From positions 1 to 6,445 of the forward strand of contig JAQIDD010000124.1 in the NCBI GenBank assembly GCA_027858215.1: DNA of 6,445 nt, in the 5' to 3' direction. Below, piece after piece: positions 1 to 5,728 of this stretch. The notes below the pieces were generated by a model. That model was given only the letters and a program-made list of their open reading frames with translations. It was not told the DNA's origin and ran no database searches. This DNA comes from Candidatus Delongbacteria bacterium. GTDB taxonomy: Bacteria; Bacteroidota; Bacteroidia; Bacteroidales; ML635J-15. Made by a program: the position numbers and the translations under genes. Positions within the stretch are counted from its first letter, which is position 1. Each line of letters starts with the position of its first letter.

Positions 1-2
1 GG

Positions 3-488
3 TATGATTTGCGACGAAACCGGGGGCAGAAAAATTCTCCGAGTTTATATATATTTACCGGGATTAATGGTTTTTGGTTTAACCCCAAAGCGCAATACAC
101 CGATGGGGAATGGCATGCACTACAGCCACTTGGAACGGAGGGACAAGGGCGTGTTGCCACTCGTGAACCCTATCAAAGGATTTCATGGTCTGTTCCCATT
201 GGTTTTGGTATGAATTTTTTACTTGACCGAAACTGGGGGGTTGGTTTTGAATTGGGTGCTAGATATTCAGGAACTGATTACATTGATGATGTGAGCACAA
301 CTTACGTAGATCCCAATCTTTTTGATGATCCGATAGCCAGGTTTTTTGCTGACAGATCAGATGAATGGGACGGATCTGCTGTGTATACCCAGCGTGGTGA
401 TTCAAATTATAATGATGCGTATGTATTTATGACACTCAATGTGTCTTATAAATTACGCCCCAAAGGACCAGGAGTGCCAAAATTCTAA
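3..488 (+). CDS. DUF6089-family outer-membrane beta-barrel protein, C-terminal part (5' end outside window)
   Basis: The reading frame is open from the left edge to a TAA at 486-488, giving 161 visible residues; the start codon and signal peptide are missing, so the TTG at 9 is not a credible start. Visible landmarks are SPSLYIFTGINGFWFNPKAQY (residues ~12-32 of the fragment), the LGTEGQG loop (43-49), a VPIGFGMNFLLDRNWGVGFELG strand pair (64-85), TDYIDDVSTTYVDP (91-104) and a final strand NVSYKL (146-151). I recognise this as the pattern of DUF6089 proteins, small outer-membrane barrels of Bacteroidota that include PorG. It aligns by eye with the gene directly downstream (VPIGFGMNF/IPMAVGIKM; TDYIDDVST/SDMLDNLTG; NVSYKL/TLSYIF), so the two are tandem paralogues. 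The 73-nt gap after it holds no clear terminator. Its specific role is unknown; a link to type IX secretion is inferred only from the neighbour. Confidence 0.82.
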   Translation, partial: YDLRRNRGQKNSPSLYIFTGINGFWFNPKAQYTDGEWHALQPLGTEGQGRVATREPYQRISWSVPIGFGMNFLLDRNWGVGFELGARYSGTDYIDDVSTTYVDPNLFDDPIARFFADRSDEWDGSAVYTQRGDSNYNDAYVFMTLNVSYKLRPKGPGVPKF

Positions 489-561
489 TAAATTTGTTTC
501 TGTTGATACTATTTTGTGTCGTTGCCCGTTAGCATAACAATCTTTTTCTGGAAATTTTCTT

Positions 562-1299
562 ATGGATGTGATTAAAAATAATAACATAAAGATAACTATT
601 CGCCACATATCCCTGAGCTTTGTTTTTATCATCTTATCATTTTCTCTACATGCACAACAAGCAGGGGAGATCGGCATTCATGCCGGAGGATCGTATTATC
701 TCGGTGAGATAAATTGGGGAAAGCCTTTTTATTCACCACGTCTTAATGTGGGTGCATTTTATAAACAACACATAAATTCTCGGGTGCTAATCAAATACGG
801 AGCACTATATACACACCTTCAGGGTGATGATGAAGATTCTCGTTTTCGGTATCAAAGACTGCGCGATGCCCGTTTTGAACCAACCCTTTTTGAAGCTGCA
901 GCTCAGGTAGAATTTCACTTTCTTCTTTATGAACTCGGCAAAACAAAAGATAATTTTTATACTCCCTATGTTGACCTGGGTCTTGGCGGATGTTATGCGC
1001 GGGAATCATCAAACCATGTTTTTACCGTTATTATACCTATGGCTGTAGGTATTAAAATGAATCTGACCAGACGAATTGTTGTTGGAGCTGAATGGGCATT
1101 CAGAAAAACATATTCCGATATGCTTGATAACCTTACTGGTGAAGATCTTGATTTATACGAACAGGCAAAGGTCCCGTTAAGTAATACAAATGATGTGAAA
1201 CAACATGGGTTCATGACAAATGATGATTGGTATTCTTATGCAGCGGTGACACTCTCATATATTTTCAGTATTGGCTCAGAGTGTCATGCATATTATTAA
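562..1299 (+). CDS. porG: DUF6089-family outer-membrane protein, probable type IX secretion protein PorG
   Basis: This is a complete 245-residue protein. The ATG at 562 gives a signal peptide: a charged N-terminus with lysines and R14, a hydrophobic stretch at 16-29, and an Ala31|Gln32 cleavage site. The mature part opens with GEIGIHAGGSYYLGEIN (35-51), the usual first strand and loop of DUF6089/PorG proteins. Further amphipathic strands follow: LNVGAFYKQH, VLIKYGALYTHLQGDD, FEAAAQVEFHFL, PYVDLGLGGCY, IPMAVGIKMNL, VVGAEWAFRKTYSDMLDNLTG (174-194), and WYSYAAVTLSYIF near the C-terminus. Length and strand pattern suit a small eight-stranded barrel. In Porphyromonas gingivalis the gene directly before uppS and bamA is PorG, an outer-membrane protein associated with the PorK/PorN ring of the type IX secretion system. 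The position here is the same, so I infer PorG; family membership is much surer than exact orthology, because a paralogue sits upstream. The stop lies 11 nt before the uppS start. Confidence 0.78.
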   Translation: MDVIKNNNIKITIRHISLSFVFIILSFSLHAQQAGEIGIHAGGSYYLGEINWGKPFYSPRLNVGAFYKQHINSRVLIKYGALYTHLQGDDEDSRFRYQRLRDARFEPTLFEAAAQVEFHFLLYELGKTKDNFYTPYVDLGLGGCYARESSNHVFTVIIPMAVGIKMNLTRRIVVGAEWAFRKTYSDMLDNLTGEDLDLYEQAKVPLSNTNDVKQHGFMTNDDWYSYAAVTLSYIFSIGSECHAYY

Positions 1300-1304
1300 T
1301 TTTG
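1297..1304 (+). promoter_or_regulatory. Candidate Bacteroidota -7 box (TAATTTTG) just before uppS
   Basis: The octamer TAATTTTG fits the Bacteroidota -7 consensus TAnnTTTG exactly and begins on the stop codon of the preceding gene. A TTGG at 1271-1274 could be the -33 element, but the gap between TTG and the box is 23 bases, longer than the usual 19-21. A start about 6 bases downstream of the box would fall on or beside the uppS ATG at 1311, so any transcript would be almost leaderless. It may be chance in A/T-rich DNA. Confidence 0.3.
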
Positions 1305-1310
1305 CACAGA

Positions 1311-2051
1311 ATGGCAGATTTGAAAAACAAAATAAATAAAGAGAAGTTACCACAACATATTGCCATCATTATGGATGGCAATGGCAGATGGGCAAAAAAA
1401 AGGGGTGGAATCCGTATAATAGGACACCGTGCCGGTGCGAAATCTGTGAAAAATGTTGCTGAAGCATCTGCTGAACTGGGTGTTAAATACCTGACATTGT
1501 ATGCTTTTTCAACTGAGAATTGGAATAGACCAAAAGATGAAGTAAGCAACCTGATGGAACTCCTGATTGAAAATTTACAAAAAGAAATAAAAACGCTTTT
1601 GAATAATGATATTTCCCTCAATGTCATTGGAGATACATCTATGTTGCCTGATAAAGTACAAAAGAACCTCAATAAAACAATTGATGAAACAAAACACGGA
1701 AAACGTATGTGCCTGTCACTGGCATTATCATACTCCGGGCGGTGGGATATTATTCAGGCGTGTCAGACCATTGCCATGAAAGTAAAACAAAAGGAATTAA
1801 ACCCGGAAGACATTGATCAAAATATGTTTGTTCAATACCTTTCAACTATGGGCATGCCTGATCCTGAACTTTTGATCAGAACCAGCGGGGAAAAAAGAAT
1901 AAGTAACTATATGATTTATCAAATGGCTTATACTGAGTTGTACTTTACAAAAACCCTGTGGCCTGATTTCTCAAAAAATCACCTTTATAAGGCAATACTG
2001 GATTTTCAAACCAGAGAAAGAAGATTTGGTAAAACGAGTGAACAATTGTAA
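1311..2051 (+). CDS. uppS: Isoprenyl transferase / undecaprenyl diphosphate synthase
   Basis: This cis-prenyltransferase condenses farnesyl diphosphate with eight isopentenyl diphosphates to undecaprenyl diphosphate, the cytoplasmically made carrier lipid for peptidoglycan and surface glycans. At 246 residues it has normal family length. All family signatures are present: IIMDGNGRW (19-27) with catalytic Asp22, His39 in GHRAG, FSTENWNRP (66-74), and PDPELLIRTSGEKRISNY (183-200) with Arg190, Arg196 and Ser198 for pyrophosphate binding, then Glu209 in AYTELYF, the expected magnesium ligand. SYSGRWDI (140-147) replaces the enterobacterial NYGGR form; I believe such variants are common in Bacteroidota. 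The ATG at 1311 is chosen because the protein then begins MADLKNKINKEKLPQHIAIIMDGNG, as family members do; the frame is open further upstream, but only inside the preceding gene. bamA begins 11 nt after the stop, so the two are probably co-transcribed. Confidence 0.97.
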   Translation: MADLKNKINKEKLPQHIAIIMDGNGRWAKKRGGIRIIGHRAGAKSVKNVAEASAELGVKYLTLYAFSTENWNRPKDEVSNLMELLIENLQKEIKTLLNNDISLNVIGDTSMLPDKVQKNLNKTIDETKHGKRMCLSLALSYSGRWDIIQACQTIAMKVKQKELNPEDIDQNMFVQYLSTMGMPDPELLIRTSGEKRISNYMIYQMAYTELYFTKTLWPDFSKNHLYKAILDFQTRERRFGKTSEQL

Positions 2052-2062
2052 GCGTGGATGGA

Positions 2063-4540
2063 ATGAAAAAATTTAGTTTTAATATTATTGTATTGCTTTT
2101 TTTCAGTATTACACTAACAGCACAAGTATCTTTAAAAGATAAATTGAGTCGTATTAATTATGCCAACCCCGAAGAATATGTTATCGGTGGGATTCAGATT
2201 TCCGGTGTGCAATACCTTGACCAAAATGTGATCATTCATCTTACAGGAATGCAGGTAGGAGATACTATTATGGTTCCTGGTGAAAAAGTAACAAATGCCA
2301 TTGAAAAACTGTGGGATCAGGGCTTGTTTTCAGAGGTAAAAATTGTTGCAGACCGTATCATTGATGATAAAATATTCCTGGATATCATGTTGTCTGAAAG
2401 ACCACGGCTGTCCAAATTTTCGTTTAAGGGTATCAAAAAAGGGGAAGCTGATGATCTGCGCGAGAACCTTAAGCTTGTCAAAGGTTCGCAGGTGACAGAC
2501 AACCTACTGATGAACATACGTTCCGGCACAAAACGATACTTTGTCGATAAAGGGTACCTGAACGTGGAAATAAATATTGTGCAGGAAGATGATACAACCA
2601 TGCCCAATTCTGTTATTCTCTTTATCAACATTGATAAGCATGATCGCATCAAAATTGAAAATCTGATTGTTGAGGGAAATGAGCATTTCAGTGATGGTAA
2701 AATCAAAAGGCTAATGAAAGATACCAAGGAAAAAACATGGTATCGTTTCTGGAAAGCTTCCAAATTCATTCGTTCTGAATTTAAAGATGACAAAAAAGCC
2801 ATTATTGATAAGTACAATGAAGAAGGGTTCAGAGATGCCCGCATCCTTTATGATTCCATTCAAAAAAATGAAGAAAGCATTAACCTTGTCATTGGCATTG
2901 AAGAAGGCCAGAGATATTATTTCCGGGACATTGACTGGGTGGGAAATACCAAATACACAAACGAACAACTTTCACGCTTACTCGCCATTGAAAAAGGCGA
3001 TGTGTATAACCAGAAATTGCTTGATGAACAGTTAATGGGTGAGAATTCTGTGTTTTCGCTGTATCAGGATAATGGGTATTTGTTTTCCAGCATTACTCCC
3101 GTGGAAGTCAACATTCAGCAGGATTCTATTGATCTTGAAATGCAGGTTTATGAAGGAAAACAAGCCCGTATCAATGAAGTTACCATTGATGGAAACACAC
3201 GTACAAATGACCATGTCATCATCAGGGAAATACGTACCCGCCCGGGAGACCTTTATAAACGTTCAGATATTCAGCGAACCATCAGGGAATTATCCCAGTT
3301 AGGGTATTTTGATCCCGAAAAAATGAATGTAAATTTTGAACCTGATCCGGAAAAAGGCATTGTGAATCTCGAATACATTGTAGAGGAAAAACCATCAGAC
3401 CAGATTGAATTGAGTGGTGGATATGGTGCTGGTATGATCGTGGGAACACTTGGCTTGACTTTCAATAACTTTTCACTGAAAAATGTTTTTAATCCAAGTG
3501 CCTACAGGCCACTGCCTGCAGGAGACGGACAACGCCTTAGCCTTAGAGCGCAGGCAAGCGGGCCATATTACCAGAATTATAGCTTTACTTTTGTTGAACC
3601 CTGGTTGGGAGGCCGTAAACCCAATTCACTTTCCGTTTCTGTGTATAATTCCAGGCAAAAATATGGTTCTGAGTCCGCACGACAGCAATTTGTCGTGACA
3701 GGTGCTTCTGCCGGGTTGGGACAACGACTTGAATGGCCTGACGATTTTTTCACTCTATACACTCAACTTGGTTATAAGCATTATAATATTCACCAATGGT
3801 CTGGTTTTATTTATGATGACGGTGCTTCCAACAACATCAATTTTACAGCAAACCTCGGACGCTCCAGCAGTGGCCCAAATCCCATTTTCCCTACCCGTGG
3901 TAGTAACATGAGCCTTTCGCTTGAGCTTACTCCTCCTTTCTCATTATTTAATAATAAGGATTACACTCCCATGAGTCCCCAGGAAAAATACAAATGGATA
4001 GAATATCATAAATGGAAATTGAAAGCGGATTGGTACACAACGTTAATGGGATCGAAAGATGGTGGCAGCCAGGCACTCGTGCTTAGATCGAAATTTGAAT
4101 TCGGATTTCTGGCTTATTATAACAGTGAAATTGGACCTTCTCCGTTTGAAGGGTTCCAACTGGGTGGCGACGGACTGTACGGATATAATTTGTATGGAAG
4201 GGAAACCGTTGGACTAAGGGGATACAACAACAATTCTCTGACCCCGTCTTCAGGTGGTAATTTGTACAATAAGTTCAGTATTGAATTGCGTTATCCCCTT
4301 TCTCTTAACCCCACAGCTACTTTTTATGGATTGGCTTTTATTGAAGCAGGCAATGCGTGGAACGATTTTGCTAATTATAATCCCTTTGATATTAAACGAT
4401 CAGCAGGTTTTGGAATTAGGGTGTATATGCCTATGATTGGTATGCTCGGTGTTGATTGGGGATATGGCTTTGATGAAATTGAAGGTAAAACCGGTGTTAA
4501 CGGAGCTCAATTCCATTTTGTTATTGGTCAGCAATTCTGA
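2063..4540 (+). CDS. bamA: Outer-membrane protein assembly factor BamA (Omp85 family)
   Basis: BamA is the essential outer-membrane insertase that folds beta-barrel proteins. From the ATG at 2063 the product is 825 residues. It starts with signal peptide MKKFSFNIIVLLFFSITLTA, cleaved before Gln21. An in-frame GTG at 2054 would add MDG; the ATG gives the more typical signal peptide. Five POTRA domains follow at roughly 41-115, 116-196, 197-284, 285-367 and 368-446, each ending in a hydrophobic strand, with typical cores such as IGGIQISGVQYLDQNVI, IKIENLIVEGNEHFSDGKI, RDIDWVGNTKYTNEQL and INEVTIDGNTRTNDHVI. The 16-strand barrel runs from about 449 (ELSGGYG) to the end. It includes the F/YxFVEPW motif, the loop-6 VRGF-equivalent LRGY (718-721), and a beta-signal-like last strand FHFVIGQQF with terminal Phe. 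Length is usual for Bacteroidota BamA. The last ~20 nt of the gene probably carry the -33 element for the following ompH gene. Confidence 0.97.
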   Translation: MKKFSFNIIVLLFFSITLTAQVSLKDKLSRINYANPEEYVIGGIQISGVQYLDQNVIIHLTGMQVGDTIMVPGEKVTNAIEKLWDQGLFSEVKIVADRIIDDKIFLDIMLSERPRLSKFSFKGIKKGEADDLRENLKLVKGSQVTDNLLMNIRSGTKRYFVDKGYLNVEINIVQEDDTTMPNSVILFINIDKHDRIKIENLIVEGNEHFSDGKIKRLMKDTKEKTWYRFWKASKFIRSEFKDDKKAIIDKYNEEGFRDARILYDSIQKNEESINLVIGIEEGQRYYFRDIDWVGNTKYTNEQLSRLLAIEKGDVYNQKLLDEQLMGENSVFSLYQDNGYLFSSITPVEVNIQQDSIDLEMQVYEGKQARINEVTIDGNTRTNDHVIIREIRTRPGDLYKRSDIQRTIRELSQLGYFDPEKMNVNFEPDPEKGIVNLEYIVEEKPSDQIELSGGYGAGMIVGTLGLTFNNFSLKNVFNPSAYRPLPAGDGQRLSLRAQASGPYYQNYSFTFVEPWLGGRKPNSLSVSVYNSRQKYGSESARQQFVVTGASAGLGQRLEWPDDFFTLYTQLGYKHYNIHQWSGFIYDDGASNNINFTANLGRSSSGPNPIFPTRGSNMSLSLELTPPFSLFNNKDYTPMSPQEKYKWIEYHKWKLKADWYTTLMGSKDGGSQALVLRSKFEFGFLAYYNSEIGPSPFEGFQLGGDGLYGYNLYGRETVGLRGYNNNSLTPSSGGNLYNKFSIELRYPLSLNPTATFYGLAFIEAGNAWNDFANYNPFDIKRSAGFGIRVYMPMIGMLGVDWGYGFDEIEGKTGVNGAQFHFVIGQQF

Positions 4541-4554
4541 TTGTGTTATCTTTG
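4524..4554 (+). promoter_or_regulatory. Putative Bacteroidota promoter for the first ompH gene
   Basis: TATCTTTG at 4547-4554 matches the -7 consensus TAnnTTTG exactly. TTGG at 4524-4527 supplies a -33 TTG with 20 bases between TTG and the -7 box, a normal spacing. The -33 part lies inside the 3' end of bamA. Transcription would begin near 4560 and give a leader of about 43 nt that is A/T-rich, with no Shine-Dalgarno sequence, as usual in this phylum. Confidence 0.55.
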
Positions 4555-4602
4555 GTCCGTTATTTGTACGTAATTTTTATGTAATACAAAAATATTGAAA
4601 TT

Positions 4603-5115
4603 ATGAAAAAAATATGCCTGACTTTATTGTTGCCCTTACTTACATTGGGTGTTTTTGCCCAGAAATATGCTTATGTGGATACAGATTATATCATGAACAA
4701 TATCCCAACGTATGAAACAGCACAGCAGCAACTCAATGAGCTTTCAGATCAATGGAAAAACGAAGTGGATGAAATGAAAAATGAAATTGAGAAAATGTAT
4801 GAAGATTTTAAAGCTGAAAAAGTTTTCCTGACAGAAGAGCTTAAAATGAAGCGGGAAGAAGAAATCATTCAAAAAGAAAAAGAAATGAGGGAATTGCAAC
4901 AGAAGTATTTTGGCCGCGATGGTATGTTGTTCAAAAAACGGAAAGAATTACTCAAACCCATTCAGGATGATATTTTCAACGCAGTAAAAGAAATTGCCCA
5001 GGAAGGTAATTATGCTGTTATTTTTGATACTGCCAATGCAATAAACATGCTTTATACAGATCCTAAATACGATAAAAGTGATGATGTGCTAAGGAAACTT
5101 GGATATAAAAATTAA
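4603..5115 (+). CDS. ompH: OmpH/Skp-family periplasmic chaperone (first copy)
   Basis: This 170-residue protein has a clear signal peptide (MKKICLTLLLPLLTLGVFA, cleaved before Gln20). The mature protein begins KYAYVDTDYIMNNIP (21-35), the first strand of the OmpH/Skp trimerisation core. A long, highly charged helical stretch (about 38-118, rich in Glu and Lys, with heptad-like spacing of Leu, Met and Ile) would form a tentacle of the jellyfish-shaped trimer. The core closes with IFNAVKEIAQEGNYAVIFDTANAINMLY (124-151), and the end, KSDDVLRKLG, is typical of Bacteroidota OmpH. Skp trimers hold unfolded outer-membrane proteins in the periplasm and deliver them to BamA, encoded just upstream. A second, diverged copy follows after 37 nt. 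P. gingivalis has the same pair of ompH genes after bamA. The ATG at 4603 is the only start that gives a signal peptide. Confidence 0.94.
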   Translation: MKKICLTLLLPLLTLGVFAQKYAYVDTDYIMNNIPTYETAQQQLNELSDQWKNEVDEMKNEIEKMYEDFKAEKVFLTEELKMKREEEIIQKEKEMRELQQKYFGRDGMLFKKRKELLKPIQDDIFNAVKEIAQEGNYAVIFDTANAINMLYTDPKYDKSDDVLRKLGYKN

Positions 5116-5129
5116 AAATACTACTTTTG
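5099..5129 (+). promoter_or_regulatory. Putative Bacteroidota promoter for the second ompH gene
   Basis: TACTTTTG at 5122-5129 matches TAnnTTTG exactly, and TTGG at 5099-5102 gives a -33 TTG, again with 20 bases between TTG and the box. Its geometry is identical to that of the candidate before the first ompH gene. The -33 part lies in the last codons of the first ompH gene. A start near 5135 would leave an A/T-rich leader of about 18 nt. The gene could also be read from upstream, since no terminator separates the two. Confidence 0.5.
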
Positions 5130-5152
5130 TTAATCATTAAAAATAAAATATT

Positions 5153-5668
5153 ATGTTGAGAAAAATTTCACTAATCGCAGCTATGGTACTTATTGCAGGT
5201 ACAACTGTCAATAGTTTTGCACAAAAAGTAAAACTCGGATACGTCAGGGTAGAAGCTATTTTTACCGAAATGCCGGAACGCGCAGAGGCGGAACAAGCAA
5301 TAACTGAATATTCCAAACAATTGGAAAATCAGTTGCAAACTATGAATGCTGAGTTTGAAAAGAAATACCAGGAATACGAAGATAAATACGAAACCTGGGG
5401 AGCTGCTGTAAGGAAAGATAAAGAACTTGAAATTCAGAATTTGCAGCAACGTATCCAGGGTTTTCAACAAAGTGCTCAAGGTGATTTGCAGCAAAAAGAA
5501 CAAGAATTGCTGCAACCGATTTATGAAAAAATCAGAAACGCCATCAAAAAAGTAGGTGAAGCAGAAGGCTTTACTTATATTTATGATGCTTCAATGTTGC
5601 TCTATAAATCTGACGACAGTGAAGACCTTACCGAAAAAGTCAAGGCACAGTTAGATTTGGTGGAATAA
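5153..5668 (+). CDS. ompH: OmpH/Skp-family periplasmic chaperone (second copy)
   Basis: This 171-residue protein has signal peptide MLRKISLIAAMVLIAGTTVNSFA, cleaved before Gln24. The mature start KVKLGYVRVEAIFTEMPE (25-42) is the OmpH first strand and helix. A helical arm follows at about 44-120. Its second half is rich in glutamine (IQNLQQRIQGFQQSAQGDLQQKEQELLQ lies within 94-121), unlike the Glu/Lys-rich arm of the first copy. The core closes with IRNAIKKVGEAEGFTYIYDASMLLY (127-151) and an acidic tail. Layout and length match Skp, so a role in carrying unfolded outer-membrane proteins to BamA is expected. The two copies share architecture but few identical arm residues, so they are old paralogues; whether they form separate or mixed trimers cannot be told from sequence. 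A strong terminator follows 19 nt after the stop. Confidence 0.93.
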   Translation: MLRKISLIAAMVLIAGTTVNSFAQKVKLGYVRVEAIFTEMPERAEAEQAITEYSKQLENQLQTMNAEFEKKYQEYEDKYETWGAAVRKDKELEIQNLQQRIQGFQQSAQGDLQQKEQELLQPIYEKIRNAIKKVGEAEGFTYIYDASMLLYKSDDSEDLTEKVKAQLDLVE

Positions 5669-5687
5669 ACATCATCAAAAATGCATT

Positions 5688-5717
5688 AAAGACCATCTGT
5701 TTTGGTGGTCTTTTTTT
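5688..5717 (+). terminator. Rho-independent terminator after the second ompH gene
   Basis: A perfect 8-bp inverted repeat, AAAGACCA (5688-5695) and TGGTCTTT (5706-5713), encloses a 10-base loop, and the 3' arm runs into seven consecutive T (5711-5717). It sits 19 nt past the ompH stop and 11 nt before murI, so it should end the upstream transcript and uncouple murI, unless read-through supplies murI. Confidence 0.88.
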
Positions 5718-5728
5718 ATTTTTACATT

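Noticed and set aside
493..516. Possible promoter before porG (TTTG at 493-496 and the string TACTATTTTG at 507-516)
   Set aside because: No exact TAnnTTTG is formed (the spacing is off), and the distance to the TTTG is too short for a -33 element.
453..677. A 74-residue minus-strand frame spanning the gap between the two DUF6089 genes
   Set aside because: It overlaps the 3' end of one well-supported gene and the signal peptide of the next, and has no recognisable domain. The overlap is better explained by the + strand genes.
1265..1672. A 135-residue open frame on the minus strand over uppS
   Set aside because: It lies opposite the conserved catalytic region of uppS (MDGNGRW to FSTENW); the coding constraint belongs to uppS.
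2317..2844. A 175-residue open frame on the minus strand inside bamA
   Set aside because: It is fully antisense to conserved POTRA coding sequence, resembles no family I know, and has low-complexity Ser/Leu-rich composition typical of an antisense shadow.
4541..4602. Possible terminator between bamA and the first ompH gene
   Set aside because: Only the short palindrome TACGTA and T-rich stretches are seen; no stable stem precedes a T-run, so the chaperones may also be read through from bamA.
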